Positions 45,361 through 57,270 of a stretch of 64,000 nt of DNA are shown here, in pieces. The stretch is from Eublepharis macularius (Eukaryota > Chordata > Lepidosauria > Squamata > Eublepharidae). The stretch spans positions 66,602,001-66,666,000 of the forward strand of contig NC_072795.1 in NCBI RefSeq assembly GCF_028583425.1, in the 5' to 3' direction. A program made the translations under genes and the position numbers. Every line of letters begins with the position of its first letter. Position 1 is the first letter of the stretch. The notes under the pieces are model-generated. The model was not told the origin of the DNA and did no database searches. It saw only the letters and a program-made list of their open reading frames with translations.

Positions 45361-47489
45361 AGTGTTCCATTGCTCCTGCAAGGTAGACTGTCTCTCATAT
45401 TCTGTCTCCTTTTCTGCAGCTGAAGTCTGTAACTCACACACAGACAATTCAACCAATGCTAAATGGAGAGAAACTCTTACAGGCCTGTCTTTTGTATACA
45501 ATGCTTTTGTTAATCCCTCCCAGCAGAACATTTGCCTCTTCTGCAAGAGCAACAAACTTAATTCACTCTAACCTTTTCAAGAGCCACCTACATGGAACAG
45601 AAAATGTGGAGAGTGGAGAGAGGGGGGCACTGAAGGATTCTAGGTTATTTTTCTGCCATACCACCAACAGAGAAGAGTAATAGGAAATGAGGCCCAGAAA
45701 GCAGCACCTCCCCACCCTTGCTGACTCCGTTGTCTCCCCCACCCCCTCCACAGAGCAGATTTCCCTTTTTATAACCTGCCCTCTGTGCTGTATTTAAATA
45801 GAAAGTGCCTGTGTCTCCCGCTTCTGCCAGCAGTTCAGGATCACCAAGTGGAACTAACTTGCATTTATTCCAACCCCAGGCACCAGATCAGCCCCTGCTC
45901 ATCTTCCATCTCGGGCAGTGCAGGACACTGTAAAAACAGCAAATGCAGCAGAGAGGAAAACTGACAGAAGACACCTGCATTTGAAATGGGAAAGGAGGAA
46001 GGAAGAATAGAGCAGAACTTATAAAAGCCTCAAAACAAATACCCTGGATCTTGTTTCCCTTTCTTTCCTGTCCTCAATTAACTGCCCTCATCACCCATTA
46101 ATGAGAGAGGGATCCCCCTCCCCATACTCCATAAAACGAAGGGGCTTTACCAGTCATTGCAAACGGCATCAAACTGAGAGAGATCCTTTCCTTGCTCAAG
46201 AATTTAGAGGTGTTCAAAGAAAGTAATTCCCATGATTAGATTTCAAGTTACAATCTGCAGACACATACAGAATTCAAAAATATGAAGAACTAAAATTGGG
46301 GAGAGGAGGGTTACAGCACTCTTAATACAATACAGCAACACAATTAAACTGGTAAGAGGGGGAAGAAAAACACTGAACTAATTCTTGTACTGTAATGCTT
46401 GAAATCCACTTCATAAAGGAAAAGCGTGTTGGACACACGAGAAAAAAAACATTCACTACAAATGTTACATTTTGACATGGGAAAACTACATAGCACATTG
46501 CTACATCACGGTTAGTTCATCAGAAAAAAAAAGAAAAAAATTAAAAGACACTACAATGGTAATGTCAGACATGGGGACTGATTTTTTTAGTTCCACTGCA
46601 GAAGGACATCAATTGTGGCCATGAGGGATACTGAGGAAAGATTTACCCTCCATAGTTCACTGAAGCAGCCTGTCCTTCTGCGGACTGTCTTGAGAGACAG
46701 GTGTCACTAAACAATCATACATCTGTATTCTCCCCTGGCATCTTTCCTGTTATTCTCAGAGTAGGACTGCAAGTTTCATGGAGCAGGAGCTGTCTTTGAC
46801 TGATGACTGGATTTCAAAGTAGCAGCACTCACAACATTGAGGTACTACTACTGAAAACCTATTAAGTACCAACAATATGGTGGTTGCAGTACAAGGTATC
46901 AAAATGATGAAGGCCCAATTTGAGGCACAATTTATGCCAGATGGATACAACCGTTAAAATAATGGTGAGAAAATGAATAGCAAGGATGGAATACTCTGCA
47001 TAATTAGATATTCCTAGTATTCCCTGGCTGGTCAATGGTAGACTTTTCCTTCTCTCTCTTTCCACTCATCCTTTTTTTAAAAAAATGTTTTTTCCTCTGT
47101 AAAACTCAATACCTGTAAAAAAAAACCTTGTCAAAAAGTTAAATAAAAAGCTAAAAACAGTGAGTGAGGGGGAAGTAAGTAAGGTGGTACTGGAGCAGCA
47201 GGGGAAGTAAAGCTAGACTGGATTAGAAAGAAATTTCCTGCAGAAGAAAAAACTTGGAGGAGAAGAAAACTTTTTCAGCAACAGGTTCAGAAAGGCAGAA
47301 GGTGTTTTTTAAAGAACAGAAGAAACAAAGGGAGAGAGTTTTAAAAGGCACAGCTTTTTAGTGAATCTAGCCACAGATAATTTCTCCTACATTCCTTTAG
47401 TCAGATTTTCATACAAACTGTGTATATCAGGAAATAGGCAACAGCATTTAAATCTTCACACCAATTATACTCTAGCTCATATATCTGTC
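45361..47489. other. Non-coding stretch, possibly LZTS2 leader region
   Basis: Two kilobases without a recognisable gene or clear repeat. A leader exon or promoter of LZTS2 could lie in this part or beyond, but no CpG island or spliced leader is obvious. Confidence 0.35.
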
Positions 47490-47503
47490 GAAATACTAGT
47501 ACC

Positions 47504-47589
47504 AGAAAACTACAATTCTCCCGTCTACAAATGGGAGAATTGTAGTTTTCTGATTCAGGCATCTCTCCCTAGAGTGCCTCTCATTGGTT
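47504..47589. repeat. 86-bp hairpin insertion
   Basis: Holds a perfect 20-bp inverted repeat with a 10-nt loop (47503-47522 and 47533-47552; AAAACTACAATTCTCCC type). It lies between GAAATACTAGTACC (47490-47503) and GAAATACAAGTACC (47590-47603), 13 of 14 identical. These look like a target-site duplication. Confidence 0.6.
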
Positions 47590-48429
47590 GAAATACAAGT
47601 ACCACCATTATCTGACTTCTTCCTAAGGCATTTCAAGTAAGTGTTCATGGAGATAAAAGGAATAAAACCACAGTGCAAACCTGAGAGGAAACTTCTGTCT
47701 AAGACCACTGAAATCAACTCACTTAGAGTGAAACAACTCCACACAAGATTGCACTGTAAGGCCCCTCAAACCTTCCTAGGCAGCAGAATTCACTTCCAAC
47801 ACGCTCCTTACTCATGAATCCTTACTGACAGCCTCTCCTTCTACTGATCTTAAAAGGCATATTGCTGCATCATGGAACATTACTTGGAGCCAAACTCGCA
47901 TATTTCATTTCATTGTGTATACGCACACATATATGAATGAATTTTTTATCTGTTCACCTTGTATATTTGTATGATCTACTACTAGGATAGGGGCTTTCAG
48001 AGAATTTGAACATTTTGGCAGTAACTTATAAATGCAGAGGGCAAAAGCAATGTACGGAGACTGAATTAGACAACAGGTCATAAAAATGTGGGCTACATTG
48101 CTTTATAACCAAGAAAAGTGGGAAACCAACTCCCAAAATAGTAAAAATCAAGATCAAAAAATGAAAACAAATTTGAAGTGAGGAACTTGCTTCAGGAGTA
48201 GCTATTTTTTAAAAGAGACCAGAATGAGGTATCTGTAAAAATAAACCTTGAATTTGAAAATTCAAGCAGAAGAATTAGAAAGAGGCTAGAAAAAATATAC
48301 AGCCCTAGTCAATGCCAATGTACTAGAGAGGAAATTACATTAATGAGAAAACAGCATTCAGAACCTAATCCTTTTTCCTAAGCGGGAAGTCATATGAAGA
48401 CATAATACTGACACTAGCTGAGGGTTCTC

Positions 48430-48573
48430 TGACTGACAGCTGTTCTTCAACATCTCAGGCATCTCCCAACACCAGCTACCTGAGATTCTTTAACTAGAGA
48501 TACCAAGTATGGAATCTGGGACCTATTGCTTGCAAAACTTGTGCTCTGCCACTAAGCTGTGACTCCACCCCAA
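48430..48573 (-). repeat. Sauria-type tRNA SINE, - strand
   Basis: On the - strand: GGGGTGGAGTCACAGCTTAG, TGGCAGAGCACAAGTTTTGC (A-box region), AGGTCCCAGATTCCATACTT (B-box region), TCTCTAGTTAAAGAATCTCA. This is the classic squamate Sauria SINE layout. Confidence 0.8.
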
Positions 48574-48999
48574 TGATTTTGATGAAACTTACTCCCAACT
48601 ACACTGTGTTTAGGACTGCAGTCCTAAATGGGCAATCACGCTGACTTGGGAATAAACCCAAGTGAATTCATGATGTCTATTTATACAGCACCATGAAGGT
48701 ATATGATGCTTTACAGAGAAAAAGAAAGACAGTTCCCTGCCCTTAGGAACTCACAAATTAGGATTTGCCATAAGGGAAGAGAGGGAGATGGAAATAAAGA
48801 GTGGAAGAACGTGTTCATTCCACATACATATGCTTAGGCTCAGTTTGTTTCAGTACAGAGGGGGGATTGTGCCAAAAGCATTAAGAAAAAGTGTGCTTTG
48901 AAAGAAGTGTTCTGGGAGGCAGTTCTAGGCATGAAGAGCAGCAAGGGAGAAGGTGTGCAAGGGAGCAGAAGATTAACTAGTAATAGCTTTGTGATCCTG

Positions 49000-49185
49000 A
49001 CCTGGATAGCGCAGGCAAGCCTGATCTCATCAGGTCTCAGAAGCTAAGCAAGGTTGGCCTTGGTTCATAATTGGATGGGAGATCTCCAAAACAGAGGCAG
49101 ACAATGGCAAACTGTTAGTCTCTTGCCTTGAAAGCCCCAGCAGGGATGGCAGTAACTCAGTGATGACCTGATGGCACCTTCCACC
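49000..49185 (+). repeat. 5S-rRNA-derived SINE (5S-Sauria type)
   Basis: The head CTGATCTCATCAGGTCTCAG, AAGCTAAGCAAGGTTGGCCT and TTGGATGGGAGA is plainly derived from 5S rRNA. The tail AGGCAGACAATGGCAAACTG, CTCTTGCCTTGAAAGCCCC and GATGACCTGATGGCACC is the Sauria-type 3' region. It is a SINE, not a working 5S gene, since the 5S part is partial and fused to the tail. Confidence 0.85.
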
Positions 49186-49466
49186 ACCAACAGCTTTCTG
49201 AGCCACATAAGAAGCTAAAAACTAAAATCCAAAGTATAACTCCTCCATGACAAACAGGCCTCAGACATTTGCTCCTAATACAACTTACTCAATATCTTTA
49301 GCCATTATGTTGTAACTCCACACATACCCTCTTCACAGTTTTAGCCAAACAGGTTTACATTGTGGCTTGGAGAAAGCAATGAACAAGGCTGTGCTAAAAG
49401 GTTGTGAAATAGCAGGGGTGAGGGGGTTGCTACATCTGCAGATGATAGGGAGCAATTCTGCTAGGC

Positions 49467-49836
49467 CAGGGATCCCTATGTGCCACTGCACCTACCAACA
49501 CCTTCCCTGGTGTCCATCAAGTGTTTTTAAAAATTGGGTGGGGCCAGGAGGGACTTTTGCATAGCAGGTCTTCTGACTGGCTGCTTCGACAGCACAGTCC
49601 AAGGATTTTCACTGAGTGACTGAAGCTAAGCTGTGTGTTTGCAAGAAAATATTTAAACAATTTTTAAACAAACATTTTTTAAAACATCCTGTTAAGCAGA
49701 GCTTTCTACTACACTTACGCATAACCTCACTCCTGACATTTTGTGGTGCTGCCACCTCCTGCAGAAGCCATTTTGTAGTTGTGCCCACCACCCTGTGTCA
49801 AAATTCCAAAGGAGCAAAAATGGTTGGGGGCCTCTG
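49467..49836. mobile_element. hAT-like non-autonomous DNA transposon
   Basis: Ends CAGGGATCCC and GGTTGGGGGCCTCTG form an imperfect terminal inverted repeat. The internal GCCATTTTGTAGTTGTGCCC is shared with 13246-13607. No transposase frame and no clear target duplication are seen. Confidence 0.6.
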
Positions 49837-51642
49837 TGTCAAGTGTTTGCAGCCTATGGAATTCTGCCTTTCCGAAGTCAGCTGCCCCATGGTTATGAAT
49901 GCAGCTTTAAGTTCCACACCTCAATTTCCTCCATGAAGAACCAACGGAAAGGAAGGGCTTCATTCCAGACTCTCTCCTCTCCAGTATGAACTACAGTCAT
50001 GAAGTGCTTCTGTTCTTAAGGCTATGCTACTGAAATAACAGGAAAGGAAACCCTGGGTGAGGGGATAGTAAAATTAGGTGATTCACAGATATGACTGTTG
50101 TGATAAATTGACTGCTATTAACTAGTAAATGTTTTTAGTCTATTTTATTGATCATTTGAGTTTTATCTACCTCCAGGAACCATAAGACCAAGTGGAGGCC
50201 TACATATTTTCTACAAAAATAAATAAAATGTTGACTGACCTGAAAATTCAACCTTCCACTATAAAGCTCATGATTGCACACACACACACAAACCTGAGGG
50301 TATGAAAGTACAATGCTATGTAAGCTCAAGAGGCAAACAAAGGAGATCCTAAACTGTATTAGAAGTCCTTAAACATGTCTATGATTCCTCACATTAACTG
50401 AATTGGCAAAGAGTTTAAGAGTTAACGTCCAATACCATAACAGCTGATTGGGGCCTCTACACTTCTCCAACCCTACAGAATTAATTTCCCCATGACTGCC
50501 CTAGAGAAAAAAAAACATAAGCAAGTACCATCAAAAACACAAAATCATTAATTGAGAAGGCTTTCTCTGTTTCTCTCTTTGCTTGCCAAATGGAGGCTTA
50601 GTAGTTCAGTGTGGTTGGGGGAAGAGAAAGAGACAGAGAGAATGTGATGCTGGTTAATTAAAAGGAATACGGGAGGGGGAAGGAAGAGGCAAACAGTTTT
50701 CTGGTCTCTTCTTCCACATCCATTCACACACATTATGCAATGCAAAGAAAAACTATTTAGGAGCAAAGCAATAAGATGGAGGGGTAGGGAACGATAGACC
50801 GCATGCAACTTACAGCTCAATGAAGCTCAGACACGCATAATACAGAGATTCCAACTGCTATTTTATTTGTTTGCTTTACCAGGAGCACAAACATAAGAAC
50901 TAGTTAATTTAAACTAATTTCCCTCCACAATTCTGTCATACTTACAGGAGTACTGGAATAATATATGGTTTCCACCCTGCTAAGGCATGTGGCTGGGCAC
51001 AGTAAGGCTTCTAATCAGAATTAGTGATTGCAGGAACAGAAACAGGGGGTGGCAGCTATTCCAGAATAATAAACACGTGTGACTTTGTACTGTGCTGTAC
51101 ATTATTCTACACATACTGTTACAAAAACTGAGGAACTAGAAGACAGGAAGTTCAGTTTTTAGTTCCTGCCTCCCTGAACAGAGGGTGGGAATCACCCATC
51201 TTAAGATGTCCTCCGCCTCAGAAGGAGAAAGAATACCTTCTTTACTTCTAAGTTTGCAAGGGTGAAAAGCCATCCACCCCCTTCACAGGGGGTGTTATAG
51301 CTTGGAAAAAACATGTTTAATCCAGAGAACAACATACATGCACAAGAACACTTAAAGCTGACTAAGCCTCAATGCAGGAAGCAATATGGACTGTTCACCG
51401 CGAATACAGATGCTGCAAATAATAAGACAGTAAATAATTCAGCTGCAGGGCTCATGGCTTTTGGGGGAGAATCTTCAAGTGATTACAGAAAATTGTTCAG
51501 GGCAGATGGACAGTTAAGGGTCTAGATGAATGGCCACAGAGAAACATTTTACACTTGCGTGAAGAAAGCCACACTAGCATCAATGTTTTTTCTAGACAGC
51601 CTAGCTTTCACATACATGAAGAAGGGATCCTCCATTCCCTAC
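49837..51642. other. Non-coding stretch
   Basis: No gene recognised. A short CA run lies at 50277-50290. Confidence 0.45.
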
Positions 51643-52313
51643 TAGAGATGGACACAAAACGGAACATGAACCAAAAAGAACCACGAACCAGCCCACTTCG
51701 TGGTTCCTGAACCAGCGGTTCATGGAGGCTCATTTCCACGAACTTCTGAACTGGTCTGCTGCTTCGTTTTAATGCCCCTTTCCCAGAAAGGGGCATTTAA
51801 CCCTGCAGATCAGCTGCTTGTCGAGGAGATCCCCGACAAGAAGCTGATCAAGGCTTGGCTGCCTGGCCCGAAGTTCGCAGCCGGCCAGCCAAGCCCCACC
51901 TGCAGTTTAAATGGCCATTTCCCCACTAGTCCAAGTGTCAGGAAAATGGTCATTTAAACAGCGGGGCTTGGCTAGACAGCCAGGCCAGCCAAGCCCCACC
52001 TGCAGTTTAAATGGCCATTTCCCCGATGCTTTGAGCTGCGGGGAAATGGCCATTTAAATTGTGGGTGGGACTTGGCTGGCCAGCCAGGAACTCCTGACCA
52101 GGCAGCCAATCCCCGCTGTTTAAATGATCAGCAGCTTGTCGGGGATCTCCCCGACAAGCAGCTGATTCACGGGTTTAAATGCCCCTTTCCATGCCACTGC
52201 AAAGCAGCACGGAAAGGGGCATTTAAACCCTTGCACCAGTTTGTGGAAGTTCGTGGTTCGTGAAAACGCACAAACCACACGGTTTGTTTTTTCATGGTTC
52301 ATGTCCACCTCTA
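51643..52313. mobile_element. 671-bp hAT-like MITE with exact 8-bp target duplication
   Basis: Begins TAGAGATGGACA and ends TGTCCACCTCTA (one mismatch as inverted repeats), flanked on both sides by TTCCCTAC (51635-51642, 52314-52321). Subterminal GGTTCxTGAACC/GTTCGTGG words repeat in both directions. Inside are several nested inverted repeats: TGCCCCTTTCC/GGAAAGGGGCA (twice), CTTGTCGGGGA/TCCCCGACAAG, and AAATGGCCATTTCCCC facing GGGGAAATGGCCATTT. It has no coding capacity. An 8-bp duplication points to the hAT superfamily (inference). Confidence 0.85.
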
Positions 52314-52994
52314 TTCCCTACCTAAAGATAATGTCTATACTTGGAACAGACTATTAAAAAGTTGCCAGATTTCACTTGAAAGACAGCTGCATGAGAGAGT
52401 GGAAGCAAGGATAGCTGCATTTAATACTCCCTGCAATTAATACTTAAAAGCTACTTCACATAGGGGAAAATAACCCACAGAGCCTGAAGCAGTGTAGACA
52501 ATGTTTTAGCCATGAAGAACAGATAAGAAATTATCAGCTATCCAACAACTGCACAACATGCAGACGAGTGGCAGCAATTTCAAAACTTTCTAAAAAATAC
52601 AGCTTTCCACTAAGCATGTTAATACCCTGTTGAACTTCCTACCCCAAGAAACCAAAAAATAGGAGATTGTGTTTAATAAGATTCTGAAAGGGACTGCACA
52701 CTGGTCAAAAGAGGCAAAATTATTGAGAACTAAACCCTCCTTGCTATCTGAAGTCAACCTTATCAGTAGGGATTTGGGAGCAGAGCTGCTTTCATGTAAC
52801 TTAAAAATATGTATAGCAATTCTGAGAACCTAATACTCTTCAGAAAACAAACACAACCAAGAAAAGATATAAAACAAATAATTTTCTGAATTACTCCAAA
52901 AAGCAGAGCAGAATCAGCCACTTAGCATCTAAACTTATCATGACTGGAGAGAACAAATAGATTTGAATTTCTCAGCCATCTGAGAGCTGGAAAT

Positions 52995-53215
52995 GCTGGA
53001 GAAAGGTCAGAACACATGACTTTCTGTACAGAAGGTCCTCAACTTAATTTCCAGTTACAGGGTCTTCGATAATGAACATGACTGGGAAAGACCCTAACTT
53101 GAGACCCTGGGAAACCACTGTTAGGAAGAGAGTACAATTGTCTGCCAATGGTATGACAATCTAAGTCTGCAGCTTGGAGATACGCGATTTAAGCCTGCAG
53201 CAGATGTCCTCAGTA
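52995..53215 (+). repeat. Sauria-type tRNA SINE, + strand, degraded
   Basis: ACAGAAGGTCCTCAACTTAA (B-box area), TCCAGTTACAGGGTCTTCGA, ACTGGGAAAGACCCTAACTT, GAGACCCTGGGAAACCACTG follow the Sauria SINE order. The promoter head is mostly missing. Confidence 0.65.
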
Positions 53216-53279
53216 GTGCTTTTCATTAGCTTCAGATGGTATGCCAGATGAAGCCCTTCCTCAAGGGGAGTGAGTTGGC

Positions 53280-53865
53280 CAGTTATCTACACATGAATGT
53301 TATCCAAGTTGAACTACTGTAGGGACAGCCTCTGAAAACAGTCTGGAAACTTCACCTCTTTTAAAATGCTTCAAGGAGGCTACAGCAAGTTACAAGGAGC
53401 TTGCAAATTTGCTTTCAGGCATAACTCAAAAGCCCTACAAAACCCTTGGTCCAAGATGACTGTTGACTCCCATATAAACCTGTCCTTAGAGCTTCTGCTG
53501 TGACTGTCAACTGGCTGAAGCAAGACAGATGAGCACCAGAGACAGGAACATGGAGCATTCTCTGTTGTGGCACCAAGAATTTGGAACTTCCTCCCACAGG
53601 AGGCAGTACCAAGTTTTTTGATCTTTCAGGTTCCAGGCACAAACATTTTTATTTTCACAAACTTTCCGTCAGTCATCCCACCCACTCCACATGCATCTAT
53701 TTTGAATTTGAACCAATGTTCTGAGGACACGGTCCAGTGGTTAAGACAGAAAAAGATGAAGGTGAGTCCAGACAATACTAAGGTTATGTTGGTTAGGAAA
53801 ACTCTGGAAGGACCTGTATTGGATGGAGTAGAGTTGACACTGGTAGAGTAAGGTAAGTGACTGGG
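53280..53865 (+). repeat. L2-like LINE fragments
   Basis: 53540-53680 encodes an APRIWNFLPQEAVPSF-type LINE end. 53700-53860 encodes a reverse-transcriptase piece, WLRQKKMKVSPDNTKVMLV followed by LEGPVLDGVELTL, typical of L2-clade LINEs. The order is not that of an intact element, so at least two fragments adjoin. Confidence 0.6.
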
Positions 53866-53879
53866 GGTGCTCATGGACC

Positions 53880-56490
53880 CAGACTAGCTGTTTGAAATGC
53901 AAGGCAGTGTAGTGACCAGGAAAGCCTTCTATTGGCTGCATTTGGTTCAGGAAGTGGTGGTTTATGAGTCAGTTGATAGCAAAGTTCAAAAAGTATGTGA
54001 AATCCAACAGCTAAGCCTTTGTGAAGACATGGGTTGTCCCTTGTGACTGCTTGCACATGACATAAAGAGTTGGACTTACGATCTAAATAAAGAGGCGCAG
54101 TCAATGTAGAAAGCTAGAGCCTTTCATATGGTTTTTTCAGCATTACTAGTGGAGGAAGGAAAGAAAGTAGGTAGAACGATATCTTCACTAAGATGAAAAT
54201 TTGAAACAACCTTGGGAAGAAGGATATGTCAGCATATGAAGTGACCTTATTCTGGTGGCAGTTAAGGACAAGAGTCAGCCCATAGTGCTGCCAGTTCAGA
54301 TACAAGGCATGCTGAACAGAGAGTGACCAAAAATCTGTTTTAAAGGAGACAGTTGCAAGTGGCCAGTGGTTCAAATGGTTTCTTGACCAGCTACAAAAGG
54401 ACAACTTGTAGGTCTCATTGTGGCACTGGTGGTTGAACGATACGAGTACATCCCAATCAGTCCATAAAGAAATTATTTGATGAGAGGATGTGAGAAGTAA
54501 TAGCTGGGTGGCAGAAACAGCAGCAAGATACACCTGAATGGAAGAGTGGGCTAAACCAAAGCAGTGTGGCTGCAAAAGTAACTCCAATATTGTAGAAAGT
54601 GGACAAGTTAGAGGGCTCATGCACTGATCAGTAACAAAAATGGAGGAGGAATCCATTTAGGATTGTACGATCTTCTTGGGGGGGGGGGGAGTTCCTTTAT
54701 GGAGGATGTTCTTCATGGCCTGTGACAGGGTGTTCAAGGTGGATTCTCCATGTGTCAGGTTGCAGAATCATTCCCTGGTGCTGCAAGAGGTTGGAGGTAA
54801 TGAACCATAATGACCCTGGCCCATATGCAGAACTTCAAGAACTACTGCTGATATGGTCAGAAAGGAATTATGAGGATGACATCAGGGTTGTGGCCCTCCA
54901 CTTTTGCCAGCATTCTGGGGATTAATAGGAAAAGAGGAACATGAACGTGAGACTTCCTGACCAAGAGAGGAGAAAGGCATCACCAGGGGTTGTGCCCTTT
55001 TGAACAGAAATAAGGACATTTTTTTGTTGGCATGAGTTGCAAAAAAGACAATGGTGACAGCACCATTGAAAGACCATTTGTGTCCCATGATGCCCTGTCA
55101 ATTCTGCTATGACATTTGTGGTTCCTGGAATGTTTATGGCAGCAGGAAGGATGCCATATTGGATGTGCCATCCCCACAGGCAATATTGCCAGGATGTTGT
55201 GGCTGCCAAACACAGTGCCACCCTGTTTATTGATATAGTATATCATGGTTGTGTTGTCCCTAACCACACAGACTGTCTAATCTTTCAAGAGGAAGTAATG
55301 CAAGGAGGTCCTTCAAGACTGCAAGGACTCCAAGTAGTTGATATGGGAATTCCATTCTTTGGGGGATTGTGAGATGCTCAAGTGTTGGTTCTGGTAGTGG
55401 GAGCCTATACCCCAGAGGGAGACACTGGTGATCAGACTGATGGAGTGACATGGAGGTCAGAAGCCCATTCAGATGCATGAGAGTGGGCCACCAAGCAAAA
55501 GCATGACAGACAACCCGAACAAGTGCTATTTTTTTGTGTTGGGAGTCCCTGAAAGAGCTGAAGTGATGAGGCAGTCAGGCCAACTGAACTACAGATATAA
55601 TTGTGGCCATGAGCCCAATGAGTCTCTGGATTGAAACAGCAGAATGTCTGAGATAAATACAAGTCACTGACAAGGAAAATGATGATGATCTGCCTAAATA
55701 TTTGGAGGAAGTCCTTGGTGCTGTGCACATCAAGAACAGCTTCTATGAATGGAATCCACTGGGAAGGTTCAAGATATGACATCTCTCCGTTGACCTGCAA
55801 GCCTAAAGAGGCTAAAAGGTGTAGGATGATGTGTAGGTGTCCCATAAGGATAGACAAGTGAGATGCCATGAGAAACCAGTAGTCAGTGTATGGAAAGACT
55901 GTGATAGCTCGCAGTCTCAGATGAGCTGCAACCACTGCCATACATTAGGTGAAGACAGTTGGGCAGTGGAAAGGCTGAAGGGCAGTACGGTGTACTGGAA
56001 GTGGCTGTTGGCTACTGCAAACCTAAGGAAGTGGTGCTGCTGAGGTCTGACTGATTATGTGGAAGCATCCTTCAAGTCTATGGACACAAACCCAGCCCAG
56101 AATACAAGGAGAAGGATAATGGTGAGTGTGACCATCCAAACTTGTGAGACGTGATAAAGTAGTTGACACCTCTGAGATCTAAAATGAGGCAAAGCCCCCC
56201 ATCACTCTTTGGTATGGTGAAGTATCAGGAGTACAACCCCTGTCTCCTCTGTGAGTAAGTAACCAGTTTTGGGCTGTCTTGAGGGGGAAGGATTGTATTT
56301 CCTGATACAAGATGTTGGATAGGGGTGTGGGTTGGTGGCAATGTGTTGAATTCTGTGGCACAACCAAGCCTAACTATGGTGAGTACCCATCGGTCAGAGG
56401 TGAATGAGGTACTGGAGAAAGTGGGATGAGGTGGAAAAGTCAATGCAGATTTCAAAATCCCTTTTGGGGACCTGAATACTCTGGAGAAGT
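53880..56490 (-). mobile_element. DIRS-like tyrosine-recombinase retroelement, decayed
   Basis: On the - strand, in order from 56490 downwards: reverse transcriptase (GLYSRYFTIPKSDGGL, then CLILDLRGVNYFI, near 56160-56230; FPYTDYWFLMASHLSILMGH and LASLGLQVNGEMSYLEPSQW near 55780-55890), RNase H (RDNTTMIYYINKQGGT near 55215-55260), then a tyrosine recombinase (SSIQVYLAAVSA near 54510-54550; TRDNPCLHKGLAVG and FELCYQLTHKPPLPEP near 53940-54040). Domain order RT-RNase H-recombinase is that of DIRS elements. Several frameshifts and stops break it. Confidence 0.8.
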
Positions 56491-56494
56491 GAGC

Positions 56495-57270
56495 GGTTGT
56501 GAACAGGATGCAATTCAACATAGATAAGTGCACGGTATTACATCTGGGCTACAAAAATGTGAAGCACAAATACAGGATGGGGGATACACTTCTGGATAGT
56601 AGTGTATGCAAAAGAGAACTTGGAGTAAGAGTAGACTGTAAACTAAATATGAGCAGTCAGTGTGATGCGGTGGCAAACTCAGTCTTGGGTTGTATCAAAA
56701 GGGCCATTGCATCGAAATCGCAGGAGGTCATAGTCCCTCTCTATACTGCCCTGGTCAGGCTGTACCTGGAGTACTGTGTGCAGTTCTGGAAGCCTCAGTG
56801 CAAAAAGGATGCGGACAAAATTGAGAGGGTGCAGAAGAGAGCAACGAGAATGATCGGGGTCTGAAGCCTGAGCCCTACGAGGAAAGGCTGAGGGCCTTGG
56901 GAATGTTTAGTTTGGAGAAAAGGAGATTGAGGGGGGACGATTGCTCTCTTTAAATATCTGAAAGGCTGTCATTTGGAGGAGGACAAGGAGCTCTTCCAAT
57001 TGGCAGCAGAGGATAGGACCCGAAGCGATGGGCTTAAACTACATGCAGAAAGGTGCCGGCTGGATATGAGGAAAAACTTTTTCACGGTCAAAGTAGTTCA
57101 AAGGTGGAATCGCCTAGGGAGGTGGTGAGCTCCCCTTCACTGGCAGTTTTCAAGAAGAAACTGGATGAATATTTGTCAGGGATGCTTTAGGCTCATCCTG
57201 CATTGGGCAGGGGATTGGACTAGAAGGTCTGTATGGCCTCTTCCAACTCTATGATTCTGTGATTCTGCGA
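56495..57270 (+). mobile_element. CR1 LINE 3' part
   Basis: Encodes the ORF2 C-terminus: MQFNIDKCTVLHLG, the block [46 protein letters not shown], then after a stop and frameshift LHAERCRLDMRKNFFTVK and VVQRWNRLG. It ends in the classic CR1 tail ATGATTCTGTGATTCTG. It is non-functional and abuts the DIRS-like element. Confidence 0.85.

Noticed and set aside
49018..49085. 5S rRNA gene
   Set aside because: Only part of a 5S sequence is present and it is fused to a SINE tail; called as a 5S-derived SINE instead.
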